A DNA stretch of 64,000 bases from Rothia mucilaginosa (GTDB taxonomy: Bacteria; Actinomycetota; Actinomycetes; Actinomycetales; Micrococcaceae): assembly GCF_001061665.1 (NCBI RefSeq), contig NZ_JVSP01000014.1, forward strand, positions 62,001-126,000, given 5' to 3'. The position numbers and the translations under genes are program-made. How positions within the stretch are numbered: position 1 is the stretch's first letter; every line of letters begins with the position of its first letter. Below the pieces are notes generated by a model. That model saw only the letters and a list, made by a program, of their open reading frames with translations, was not told the origin of the DNA and searched no databases. This document shows positions 17,016 to 25,360 of the stretch, piece by piece.

Positions 17016-17049
17016 AGGTGAGGTGCGTCTAACCTGACGCACCTCACCT
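17016..17049. promoter_or_regulatory. Perfect 14-bp inverted repeat upstream of the sugar porter
   Basis: AGGTGAGGTGCGTC (17016-17029) and its exact complement (17036-17049) flank a TAACCT loop, 75 bp before the MFS start. No T run follows on the plus strand. It could be an operator, a leader hairpin, or a terminator of the aldo/keto reductase gene. Confidence 0.5.
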
Positions 17050-17123
17050 CGCCTATATACCCACCCCTGCCGCCTGGAAGCAGTCCGGCAGGACCACCCG
17101 CCACCGGCACATCAAAGGACACC

Positions 17124-18566
17124 ATGAGCGCACAGAGCACCGCCTCCACCCTGCCCCCTCTGGGCACCGGGAAGCACAGCCGATACCTCGGCATCATTGC
17201 ACTCATCGCCACCTTCGGCGGTCTGCTCTTCGGCTACGACACCGGAGTGATCAACGGCGCGCTCGAACCCATGAGCCGCGAACTCGGTATGGACTCCACC
17301 GCCCAAGGCTGGGTCACCGGATCGCTCGCCTTTGCCGCCGCTATTGGCGCACTCGGATGCGGCCGCATCTCTGACCGGTACGGCCGCCGAACCACCATCA
17401 TTGGGCTCTCCACCATCTTCTTCATTGGTGCCCTGACCTGCGTGTTTGCACCCAATGTCGCCGTACTCATCACCGGACGCACCCTGCTCGGCCTGGCGGT
17501 CGGCGGCGCCTCCGCCGTGGTGCCCGTGTTCCTCGCAGAGCTCGCACCCTACGAAATTCGCGGCTCCCTCTCCGGCCGCAACGAGCTCATGGTTGTGGGC
17601 GGTCAGCTTGCCGCGTTCATCGTGAACGCCCTCATCGGCAACGTATGGGGCGAGCACGACGGCGTGTGGCGCTGGATGTTCGCCATCTGCACCCTGCCCG
17701 CCATCGGCCTGTTCGTCGGTATGCTGCGAGTGCCCGAGTCGCCGCGCTGGCTGCTGCGCGTCGGCAAGCGTGAACAGGCGCTTGAGGTGATGAAGCGCAT
17801 CCGCTCCGCCGAGCGTGCCGAAGCTGAGATTGCCGACATTGAACGCACCCTGCAGGCGGAGGCGACCACCCAGAACAATGCGGCGGGTAAGGAAAGCGTG
17901 GGCGTGCGCGGCTGGTTCGTGCGCATCCTGCTCGTCGGTATTCTGGTCGGCGCGGGCCAGCAGCTGACCGGCATCAACTCGATCATGTACTACGGCATTA
18001 AGGTGCTCAAGGAAGCCGGTTTCAGCGAATCCGCGGCGCTCATCGCGAATATTGCGCCGGGTACGATTGCGGTGCTCGGCTCGATCCTGTCGCTGCGCCT
18101 GATGGAGCGCGTGCCGCGCCGCGTCATGGTCATTACCGGCTACAGCTCGACCGCGTTTTTCCACGTGCTGATTGCGGGTGCATCCATGCTGCTGCCCGCC
18201 GATAATGCGGCGCGTCCCTGGATTCTGCTGGTGCTCATCGTCTGCTTTGTGGGCGCGATGCAGACCTGCCTGAACGTGTCGACGTGGGTGATTATGAGTG
18301 AGCTGTTCCCGCTGCGTGTGCGTGCGGCGGGTATGGGTATTTCGGCGTTTAGCGGCTGGATGATGAATGGTGTGCTGTCGCTGGCGTTCCCCGTGATTCT
18401 GGGCGCGGTCGGTCTGACCGGCTCCTTCATCGGCTTTGCCGTGGTGAACGTGGTCATTGCGCTGCTGATGTTCCGCAACCTGCCGGAGACTCGCGGCGTG
18501 AGCCTGGAACAGGTGGAGCGCGGCGTGATGGACGGCAGCGCCTACCCCTCCGCAGGCAAGCGCTAG
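17124..18566 (+). CDS. MFS sugar porter (xylose/inositol/glucose proton symporter type)
   Basis: The protein has 480 residues and twelve membrane segments. Sugar-porter marks are FGYDTGVINGAL in helix 1, GRISDRYGRRTTI between helices 2 and 3, PESPRWLL before the central loop, GQQLTGINSIMYYG in helix 7, and PETRG at the end of helix 12. The GQQLTGIN motif is typical of hexose, xylose or inositol carriers. An AAAGGA ribosome site precedes ATG 17124. The last 16 codons, stop and terminator are repeated at 19136-19249, where they follow a toxin fragment; the gene itself is intact. Confidence 0.92.
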   Translation: MSAQSTASTLPPLGTGKHSRYLGIIALIATFGGLLFGYDTGVINGALEPMSRELGMDSTAQGWVTGSLAFAAAIGALGCGRISDRYGRRTTIIGLSTIFFIGALTCVFAPNVAVLITGRTLLGLAVGGASAVVPVFLAELAPYEIRGSLSGRNELMVVGGQLAAFIVNALIGNVWGEHDGVWRWMFAICTLPAIGLFVGMLRVPESPRWLLRVGKREQALEVMKRIRSAERAEAEIADIERTLQAEATTQNNAAGKESVGVRGWFVRILLVGILVGAGQQLTGINSIMYYGIKVLKEAGFSESAALIANIAPGTIAVLGSILSLRLMERVPRRVMVITGYSSTAFFHVLIAGASMLLPADNAARPWILLVLIVCFVGAMQTCLNVSTWVIMSELFPLRVRAAGMGISAFSGWMMNGVLSLAFPVILGAVGLTGSFIGFAVVNVVIALLMFRNLPETRGVSLEQVERGVMDGSAYPSAGKR

Positions 18567-18632
18567 ATTCGGCGGTTTTTAGGCATGAATGAGGCGGGCG
18601 GCCCCTTCCCGGTGGAGGTGCCGCCCGCCTCG
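18519..18632 (+). repeat. Direct repeat, copy 1: MFS gene 3' end plus terminator
   Basis: This 114-bp segment covers the last codons of the sugar porter, its stop and its hairpin. Copy 2 at 19136-19249 has the same length without gaps, offset exactly 617 bp, with about 7 mismatches (roughly 94% identity). Confidence 0.9.
18591..18631. terminator. Terminator between the sugar porter and antitoxin genes
   Basis: GAGGCGGGCGGC (18591-18602) pairs with GCCGCCCGCCTC (18620-18631), with additional pairing inside. It serves convergent genes. Confidence 0.85.
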
Positions 18633-18649
18633 CAATATGCGTTGAAAGA

Positions 18650-18931
18650 CTAGTCTGCAGGGTTCTCTGCGAGGAACTCGTCGAGCCCGATGCGGTAGCC
18701 GTCATCTTCGGCGCGTGCCTTGCGAAGAGCCTCAATGTCGAGGAGCTCTTCGTACTCTTCCAGCAGCTTCAAATCTTCGTAGGAGATGAGCGCGGCAACA
18801 GTCTTACCATTGCGGCTGATGAGGGGACGTTCGCCGGAGAACACTGCCTCGTTGACTTTGGTTCCGAGGTTGTCGCGGAGTTCTTTAAGAGTCGTGACAT
18901 TGGAACGAGTCCGGTGAGTGGTGACAGTCAT
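18650..18931 (-). CDS. Phd/YefM-family antitoxin
   Basis: The protein has 93 residues. The N-terminal half (TLKELRDNLGTKVNEAVFSG, then ERPLISRNGKTVAALISYED) is the Phd/YefM dimerising and DNA-binding fold; the C-terminal acidic helices (LLEEYEELLDIEALRKARA) should wrap a RelE-type toxin. An AAAGGA site precedes ATG 18931. Such antitoxins repress their own promoter, expected at 18932-18990. The usual toxin gene does not follow on the same strand; a toxin fragment lies upstream on the opposite strand. It may therefore be an orphan antitoxin, able to neutralise a related toxin encoded elsewhere. Confidence 0.9.
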   Translation of the reverse strand: MTVTTHRTRSNVTTLKELRDNLGTKVNEAVFSGERPLISRNGKTVAALISYEDLKLLEEYEELLDIEALRKARAEDDGYRIGLDEFLAENPAD

Positions 18932-18985
18932 GACTGGTTCCTTTCTGGGGTTTGTCCGTTAGCTCCGAGGATAGTTCCTGTGCAG

Positions 18986-19129
18986 GTTCTATTCAAGAAG
19001 CTACAGGGCGAAGAAGGGTACAGGGCACGAGTAGGGAATTACCGCATTCTGTACACCATTGATAACGGTGCGGTTGTTGTTGAGGTCTTCCGAGTTGGTC
19101 ATCGACGCGAAGTCTATCGCGGCCTGTAG
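18986..19129 (+). pseudogene. RelE/ParE-type toxin remnant, N-terminus missing
   Basis: About 47 residues match the C-terminal half of RelE-like toxins: FKKLQGEEGYRARVGNYRIL, then YTIDNGAVVVEVFRVGHRRE and VYRGL. Intact members have about 85-90 residues; the N-terminal helical half is missing. The frame is open back to GTG 18914, but the added residues show no similarity and overlap the antitoxin gene on the other strand, and there is no ribosome site. The fragment is inverted relative to the normal antitoxin-toxin order and ends directly at the second 114-bp repeat. It is probably inactive. Confidence 0.8.
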
Positions 19130-19135
19130 AGTGAA

Positions 19136-19249
19136 CGCGGCGTGATGGACGGTAGCATCTACCCCTCCGCAGGCAAGCGCTAGATTCGGCGGGTTTTAGG
19201 CATGAATGAGGCGGGCGGCACCTCCCCGGTGGAGGCGCCGCCCGCCTCG
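19136..19249 (+). repeat. Direct repeat, copy 2: duplicate MFS 3' end plus terminator
   Basis: It begins a few bases after the toxin fragment's stop and would still encode MDGSIYPSAGKR before the same TAG, but has no gene in front of it. The embedded hairpin is at 19208-19248 (GAGGCGGGCGGC/GCCGCCCGCCTC). Confidence 0.9.
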
Positions 19250-19477
19250 TGCATCCCGTGACCCGCCGCCCCTCGCCCCACCGCACTGTTCGTTGAACGA
19301 GAAGCAAGGAACCCCTACCCTGAAACCTTGCCCGCAAGGTGCTACCTTCAAGAGGGTATTATTGACTTCAAAGTGCCGAAATATATGCTTGACCTGTGCG
19401 AGCACACACCGCGTAGCCACCGGAACGATTCGTCACCCGGTGCAATACACATGACTCTAACGAAATATAGGTGAACC

Positions 19478-20689
19478 ATGACTGAGAACGTACACAACGA
19501 CTGGGACCTCCGAAGCGAAGAGGTCCAGAAGGACCAGGTAGCTGCCTACGACGCAATGCGCCGCCGTTGCCCCGTCGCCCACGACGAATTCATGGGCTAC
19601 TCCGTCTTCAAGAACGCCGATGTACAGCACGTACTCGACCACCCCGAAATCTACTCCAACGTCGTCTCCACCCGCCACATCGCCGTCCCCAACGGCATGG
19701 ACGCCCCTGTGCACACCGCGTTCCGCGCCGTCAACGACAAGTACTTCACCCCCGAGCGCCTCGAAAAGTTCGCACCCGTCATCCGCGAAGCCGTGCAGGG
19801 CCTCATCGCGGACCTTCCTCGCGGCGAAGAGGTAGACGTCATGCAGGGCTTCGGTCAGGCATACGCAATGCGTGTGCAGAACGCCTTCATGGGCTGGCCC
19901 GCATGCCTCGAGCAGCCCCTCACCGAGTGGATTGAAAAGAACCGCGTCGCCACCCTGCGCCGTGACCGCGCAGAAATCGCCAAGGTCGCCCTCGAATTCG
20001 ACGGCTACATCCGCCAGCTGCTCGACGAGCGCCGCGAGGATGCCGCAGCCGGCAAGCCCAAGGACGTCACCGCCGAACTGCTCACCGACATCGTGGACCT
20101 GCCCGGCGAAGAGCCCCGCACCATGACCGACGAAGAGATCGTCAGCCTCATCCGCAACTGGACCGTGGGCGAGCTGTCCACCGTCTCCGCAACCGTGGGT
20201 GTGTTCGTGAACTTCCTGGCACGCAACCGCGCCGAGCAGGACCGCCTGCGCGCATCCCTCGCCGACGGCAACGCCCTGGAAGACTCCAGCGAAATCGCCC
20301 TCGCCGTCGAGGAAATCATGCGACTCGAGGACACCCTCGTCACTAACCGTCGCGTCACCACTCGGGACACCGAACTCGGCGGCCGCACCCTGCCCGCCGG
20401 CTCCCGCGTGACCATCAACTGGGCCAGCGCAAACCGCGACGAGGACGCCTTCGAAGACGCCCTCACCTACAACCCGCACCGCGACCAGTCCCGCAACCTC
20501 GTGTACGGCGACGGCATCCACGTCTGCCCCGGCGCGCCCCTGGCACGCCTGGAGCTGCGCATCCTGCTCGAGGAGCTACTGCGCGGCACCAAGTCGATTG
20601 AGATTGCAGACGAGAGCGAGAAGCCCGCAACCGTGAACGCCGTGTACCCGGTCTCCGGCTACTCGGTTGTGCGCGCCATCTTCAACTAG
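19478..20689 (+). CDS. Cytochrome P450
   Basis: The protein has 403 residues, soluble class. The heme ligand is Cys350 in YGDGIHVCPGAPLARLELRI, with Tyr where Phe is usual. The K-helix ExxR is EEIMR. The I-helix reads NWTVGELSTVSATVG: the acid-alcohol pair normally seen as (D/E)-T is replaced by Leu-Ser, which is unusual for oxygen activation. The gene has an AGGTGA ribosome site, stands alone, and ends with a terminator at 20712-20751. No ferredoxin or reductase is adjacent, so redox partners must come from elsewhere. The substrate is unknown. Confidence 0.93.
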   Translation: MTENVHNDWDLRSEEVQKDQVAAYDAMRRRCPVAHDEFMGYSVFKNADVQHVLDHPEIYSNVVSTRHIAVPNGMDAPVHTAFRAVNDKYFTPERLEKFAPVIREAVQGLIADLPRGEEVDVMQGFGQAYAMRVQNAFMGWPACLEQPLTEWIEKNRVATLRRDRAEIAKVALEFDGYIRQLLDERREDAAAGKPKDVTAELLTDIVDLPGEEPRTMTDEEIVSLIRNWTVGELSTVSATVGVFVNFLARNRAEQDRLRASLADGNALEDSSEIALAVEEIMRLEDTLVTNRRVTTRDTELGGRTLPAGSRVTINWASANRDEDAFEDALTYNPHRDQSRNLVYGDGIHVCPGAPLARLELRILLEELLRGTKSIEIADESEKPATVNAVYPVSGYSVVRAIFN

Positions 20690-20711
20690 GCACGCTCCAG
20701 CCATAAAAAGT

Positions 20712-20751
20712 GCGAGGCGCCGAACCCCGAGAATGGGGGTCGGCGCCTCGC
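20712..20751. terminator. Bidirectional terminator after the P450
   Basis: GCGAGGCGCCGA with ACCCC pairs with GGGG and TCGGCGCCTCGC around GAGAAT. It separates convergent genes. Confidence 0.85.
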
Positions 20752-20868
20752 GCTGTTAAGAGTGAATAGGGGCTAGAATATACCGCCCGTTATAACCGCC
20801 CGCTATAGACGGAGCAGAATATTCTTTAATGGCTATATACACTGGTCGGTTCTCTAAGCAAGCTGAGT

Positions 20869-21759
20869 TTAGCGGCCGGTAGCTGAGGGCTTCGCGGAAG
20901 AACGAGACGAGGCGCTCGCAGACGGACGAGCCGAAGCGCTTGCAGATGCCGAGGCGGAAACCTCCGCCGCCGCGCTTGCCGACTCCTCGGCCGATAGCGG
21001 CGTACCGTCCGCATGCACACCCGCTATTGCCGGGGTCACGCCGTTCACGAAGCTCAGCTTCGCCTGCTTGAAGTGATAATCCGGGGAGCAGGTCAGCTTG
21101 TACTTGGTATCCGCCAGCTCGCGAATCGTCTTCACATAATTCTGAGTCTCGGGGAAGGGCGGAACGCCGCCGTACTTCTCCACAGAACCCGGACCCGCGT
21201 TATAGCCGGCGAGCACCACATCCTGCAGCTCATCCTCATTAGAAGCGTACTTCGCCAAACGGGTGCGAAGCTCAGACAGGTAGCGGGCCTGCGCAGCAAT
21301 CGCATCGTGCGGGTTCAGCACGTTACCGCCGTTGCCGAAGCTGTAGTGCTCGGCGTTCCACGCCTCATCGGTAAACTGCGCGATACCCTTAGCGCCCTGG
21401 TGGGACACAACGCCCACGCGCCAGTGGCTCTCGGTCTCAATCTGCGCGGCCATCACGCCGGGGCGGAAACCCGACACCTTAGAGCCCTCCTCAAAATCGG
21501 ATCGGAGAGCCGCCGGAGCATACGAAAGCTCCGTCATGCCGCAGTAGTCGTCATAGGTGGCCGCCAAACCGGCGACGCCGCCACCTAAAAGAACCGCAGA
21601 GGCGATAATCTGCCAGTGCGCGAGAGCCCCGGCCAGAAAGCGAAGCGGGAAAGCTTTACGCGGCCGAGGAGAAGTCTGTGCGTCCGCCGAGGCGGAAGTG
21701 TGGTTGGAGGCGCTCGTAGCGTTACGCTCGGAAGGGGCGCCCGAAGTGCTATGTGCCAT
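20869..21759 (-). CDS. Membrane-anchored lytic transglycosylase (SLT domain)
   Basis: The protein has 296 residues. A disordered N-terminus of about 40 residues is followed by one membrane helix (FLAGALAHWQIIASAVLLGG, about 41-68), then an SLT domain outside the cell. The catalytic Glu110 lies in AAQIETESHW, followed by HQGAKGIAQFTDEAW and AGYNAGPGSVEKYGG, the standard SLT motifs. It should cleave peptidoglycan glycan strands to anhydromuropeptides. The C-terminal 45 residues are a Ser/Ala-rich tail (SASASASARPSASASSRSS). It appears monocistronic. Confidence 0.92.
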   Translation of the reverse strand: MAHSTSGAPSERNATSASNHTSASADAQTSPRPRKAFPLRFLAGALAHWQIIASAVLLGGGVAGLAATYDDYCGMTELSYAPAALRSDFEEGSKVSGFRPGVMAAQIETESHWRVGVVSHQGAKGIAQFTDEAWNAEHYSFGNGGNVLNPHDAIAAQARYLSELRTRLAKYASNEDELQDVVLAGYNAGPGSVEKYGGVPPFPETQNYVKTIRELADTKYKLTCSPDYHFKQAKLSFVNGVTPAIAGVHADGTPLSAEESASAAAEVSASASASASARPSASASSRSSAKPSATGR

Positions 21760-21928
21760 CCATCCAGACTAGCGCACCCGAGCCGCGGATGCCGACAAAA
21801 TACCCACGGATGAGGCTAAAAGCATAGTCAGCGCGGGATGCGCACCCCGCCCCATTCCGGGCAAACCGCCCTGCCGCCCGCCTGCGAGAAAGGAAGGACC
21901 CGCCCGGAAAGGCCCCCGGGTAGCGGAG

Positions 21929-21968
21929 GGCCCCGCCGCGCGCATCCGAGGATGCACCCGGCGGGGCC
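21929..21968 (-). terminator. Terminator of the copper nitrite reductase gene
   Basis: GGCCCCGCC pairs with GGCGGGGCC, with an inner GCATCC/GGATGC stem. It lies just past the stop at 22011. Confidence 0.75.
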
Positions 21969-22010
21969 TCACAAATCCCGCTGCCGCGAGGGCTCGGCTC
22001 ACGGGGTCGC

Positions 22011-25000
22011 CTAGCGGTCGGTCACCACAATCTTGCCGGCGGCGCCGCGCTCCATCTCCGCGAAGGAATGGTTCACGAACGTGTAAGTGCCGGACTCCAG
22101 GAACTGCATCTCCACGAAGCCGCCCTGGGCGGGGGCCAGATCCAGGGCCTGACTGTGGCCGTCACGGCTACCGTACGCATCCGCGCCGCGGCGCAACAGG
22201 TAGCCGCCCTCCTTATAGACCGTGTCGAACTGCGAACCGACCACGTGGAAACTCGTGCCGTGGTTCGGGCCCGCCGCCATCACCCAAATACGGACGCGCT
22301 CGCCCTTCTTCACCTGCAGGGGCTTTGCCTTGTACTGGGTCGCGTGGCCGTTGAACATGGTCAGCGTGGGGGTGCCCGCCGCAATCAGGTCGGGAGAGTT
22401 CTCCGCCAGCTTGTTGCCGTCGGAGGCGGTCTTGCCGGTGTCGTGCAGGTACGCCTCGCCCTGAACCATCACGTACTCGTGATCCACCTGATCCATGTCA
22501 GCCGGGTCAATGATGACCGAGCCATACATGCCCTGGGTCATGTGCAGGCTCAGCGGGGCGGTACCGCAGTGGTACAGCCAGATACCGGCGGCCTTCGCCT
22601 CGAAACGGTAGACGAGACGCTCACCGGGGGCGATGGTCTTCATCGTGTTATCGGGGGAAACCATGCCCGCGTGGAAGTCCAGCGAGTGGCCCATCGTGCC
22701 GTTATTGACGAGTGTAACTTCAAAAATATCGCCGACCTTGCCATGCAGAACCGGGGCCATGTTTTGCCCGTTGAAGGTCCACATGTGGACGGTTACGCCG
22801 GGGGCTACCTCGCGGTCGACCTCCTGCACCTCCAGGGTGACCTTGCGGACGGTCTTGCCGTTCACCTGCGTGGCGGTGTTCAGCGCCGGGATGTTCGGGT
22901 CGCGGTACTGGTAGCCGCTGCCGGGCGCCGCAGACATGTCAATCTTGCCGTTCGCGACCGTCATGAGGGTCGGGACGTTACCCGTCGCGGCGTGGTTGTG
23001 GGTGCCCGCAGAACCGTGGTTGTGGTCGCCCTGCGCCACCTGGTTTGCGGAGGCGCCGGTCGCCTTCACCTTGAACACCATGCCCAGGGAGCGGTGACCC
23101 GCCACGGAGCAGTAGCCTTCCTGATCGGCGGTAATGACACCGGCATCAACGGTTTTCGTTTCGCCGGGGTTGATGGTGCCGGTGGTTGCGCCGTTGTCGA
23201 AGGTCAGGTCGTGGGTCATGCCCTTGTCGTCGTTGGTGACCTCGACGACCAGGCGGTTACCGGCGGGGACCTCCACCTCGGCGGGGGTGAAACGGTAGTT
23301 GCTGGTCGCCTTCACCTGCACGGTGGTGGTCTGACCGGTTGCAGCCACGGAACCCGCCGAGGAGAACGACGGCAGGTTCAACGCGGACGGGTTCACGGCG
23401 AAGCCCAGCAGGAACGCCATGGCAACCGCGAGTGCCGCCTGGAAGCTCTGCTTGGCGTGCGGGACGGGTTCCGGGGTGAGCGCCTCCTGGTTGAAGACGG
23501 GCTTCTCGCCGCGGGCGCGTGCTGCCATCATTTCCTTGCGGGTGTTCACGGACGCCTTCACGCCGCGCACCATGAGCGGAATGAACGCCATGAGCGCCAA
23601 CGCACCCACGATAGCGACGGCAATCTTAATGGACTGGCCCACCATGGAGCTGGGCATCATGAAGATGAGCAGCGCCAGGTTCACGGCGGTTACGCGTGCC
23701 GCCGCGAAACGGCTGAACTCCTTGTTGGAGGCGCGAACCACCGCAGGGCCGCCACCCATACGCTGCGGCAGCAGGTAGCTCATCGCGCCGAGCAGCAGCT
23801 GCAGCAGGAAGCCGACCACAAAGATGGGGGTCACGGCGCGCATGTCCAGCTGCGCGAACGGGGTGGTTGCCACCATGTAGGCGGTGGTAGCCACGCCAAT
23901 AATCAGCCAGAGGAAGCCCATACCCACGCTCATCGGCGGGTACTCATTCGGGCGCTTGGTGCGCAGGGTACGCACCATCACCCAGGCGACAATCAGCAGG
24001 GCAACCAGGTAGACGACCAGGCCGGCTGCGGCGAGCGGACGCATCCCAAAAATCGCGCCGACAACGGTCAACGCCAAGCCGCCGCACATCAGGTATAGGG
24101 CGCGCAGGCTGTGGGTGAGCGCCTTATCAACCATCTTCGTGCGCAGCATGGTCGGCCAGAACGTCACCAGCGTACCCACCGCGGTAATGCCGACAAAGCC
24201 AAGCACGTTCACGACCTCATGGGCAAGCAAGAACTGCGAATGCAGGGTGCCGGACAGATTCGGGTAGGCAATCATGCCGCCAAACGCCGCACCGAGGGGC
24301 AGCAGCAGCGCCGCAACAATGTAGAAGCGAATGGTCACACCGAACCGCGACGGCAGAGCCTGACGCACCTGCTTCAGCAGGTAGATGCCGTGCCAGGCGA
24401 CCATCGACCCGACAATGAGGGCGCCCACCACCGTGGCGGCGTAGAGGCCGGGCACGCTCAGCTGACCGACCATGCCGATCATGAGCAGGAGGATACCGGC
24501 GTTCAGAATGAAGATGCGGCGCACCTGGGTTCCGCGGTGCTCGTCAGGAATCTTGATTTTCATGAGCGCTTCGGTGAAGTGCTGCGACCAAATCAGAATC
24601 GAGTTCGTAATCAGGCCGAGGGTGACAATATGCACCATCAGCCAGCCGCTATTCGGGATAAACCTGTGCAGCAGAAGTACGCCGATAAGGGTAAACATCC
24701 AGTGGGAGACCGGCTTGGAGGCGCGACGATGCCACGTGCCGCGGCCGGATGCGCGGCGCGCAATCTCTTCGGTGGTGAGGGAAGCGCCGGGAACGCCGGC
24801 CGGGCGCATGCCGATGCTCAGCCTGGAGGAGCCGCCTCCGGAGACGGCCGCACCGTCTGCCGCACCGTTTGCTGAACCGCCGGGCGCGCCGATGCTCAGG
24901 CCGCCGATGCTTCGGGGACGCTGGCCGTCGGGCTTGCCGCCGCCGGTTGCATCGGGGCGCTCGCCGCCGTTGGGTTTCTCGCCGTCAGATGGGGTGCCGA

Positions 25001-25013
25001 GATGTTCGCTCAC
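22011..25013 (-). CDS. nirK: NirK-type copper nitrite reductase fused to a membrane domain and an extra blue-copper domain
   Basis: The protein has 1000 residues. After a low-complexity N-terminus of about 90 residues come roughly twelve membrane segments (about 105-540), then a cupredoxin domain (about 570-650; copper ligands His601, Cys635, His640, Met645), a His-rich linker (GDHNHGSAGTHNH) and a NirK-like two-domain oxidase (about 725-1000). In the latter, type 1 copper ligands are His776, Cys816, His824, Met829; type 2 ligands are His781, His815 and His982 (VNHSF); catalytic Asp779 and His923 are present. It should reduce nitrite to nitric oxide outside the membrane, with the extra cupredoxin as a tethered electron donor. 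GTG start; a TATAAT lies about 125 bp upstream. A general multicopper oxidase role is the main alternative. Confidence 0.88.
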   Translation of the reverse strand: MSEHLGTPSDGEKPNGGERPDATGGGKPDGQRPRSIGGLSIGAPGGSANGAADGAAVSGGGSSRLSIGMRPAGVPGASLTTEEIARRASGRGTWHRRASKPVSHWMFTLIGVLLLHRFIPNSGWLMVHIVTLGLITNSILIWSQHFTEALMKIKIPDEHRGTQVRRIFILNAGILLLMIGMVGQLSVPGLYAATVVGALIVGSMVAWHGIYLLKQVRQALPSRFGVTIRFYIVAALLLPLGAAFGGMIAYPNLSGTLHSQFLLAHEVVNVLGFVGITAVGTLVTFWPTMLRTKMVDKALTHSLRALYLMCGGLALTVVGAIFGMRPLAAAGLVVYLVALLIVAWVMVRTLRTKRPNEYPPMSVGMGFLWLIIGVATTAYMVATTPFAQLDMRAVTPIFVVGFLLQLLLGAMSYLLPQRMGGGPAVVRASNKEFSRFAAARVTAVNLALLIFMMPSSMVGQSIKIAVAIVGALALMAFIPLMVRGVKASVNTRKEMMAARARGEKPVFNQEALTPEPVPHAKQSFQAALAVAMAFLLGFAVNPSALNLPSFSSAGSVAATGQTTTVQVKATSNYRFTPAEVEVPAGNRLVVEVTNDDKGMTHDLTFDNGATTGTINPGETKTVDAGVITADQEGYCSVAGHRSLGMVFKVKATGASANQVAQGDHNHGSAGTHNHAATGNVPTLMTVANGKIDMSAAPGSGYQYRDPNIPALNTATQVNGKTVRKVTLEVQEVDREVAPGVTVHMWTFNGQNMAPVLHGKVGDIFEVTLVNNGTMGHSLDFHAGMVSPDNTMKTIAPGERLVYRFEAKAAGIWLYHCGTAPLSLHMTQGMYGSVIIDPADMDQVDHEYVMVQGEAYLHDTGKTASDGNKLAENSPDLIAAGTPTLTMFNGHATQYKAKPLQVKKGERVRIWVMAAGPNHGTSFHVVGSQFDTVYKEGGYLLRRGADAYGSRDGHSQALDLAPAQGGFVEMQFLESGTYTFVNHSFAEMERGAAGKIVVTDR

Positions 25014-25360
25014 GCAATCACTGCTTTCACTGCTGGTTGTTCACGTCGGTACGTCGGTGTGTTTACGTCGGTGTGTTCGGGGGCGCTCCGCATCCGCTAG
25101 ACTCCGCGAAGGGCGCGTCGAGTGCCATATAAATCCATTATATTGCCCCATTTGTACCAAGTTTGAAGACAGTACGTGCGTATAAATGCGCTCTGCGGCC
25201 CGCCTCCTGAAGCCTGTGAATCTGCGCCCTGATGCATCGGATACACGCGCTTCGCGATACACTGTTATGGCTTGAAAACGCCGATGCCCCGCACTCTCAC
25301 GGGGCATCCGAAACACCCCGCGCCGGGATCCGCAGCTAAACCCCACAGTAAGGACATCTC
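25014..25360. promoter_or_regulatory. Divergent promoter region with leader hairpin
   Basis: A minus-strand TATAAT (complement of 25137-25142) is a good -10 for nirK, leaving a leader of about 120 bases. A GATGCCCC/GGGGCATC hairpin (25283-25308) stands 52 bp before the GT87 start and may lie in its leader. The section 25120-25190 is AT-rich. No FNR or NsrR site could be identified with confidence. Confidence 0.45.

Noticed and set aside
22011-25013. Suspected loss of the second catalytic His in the NirK core
   Set aside because: Re-alignment places the family's active-site His at FHVVG (His923) and the last copper ligand at VNHSF (His982). The site is complete.
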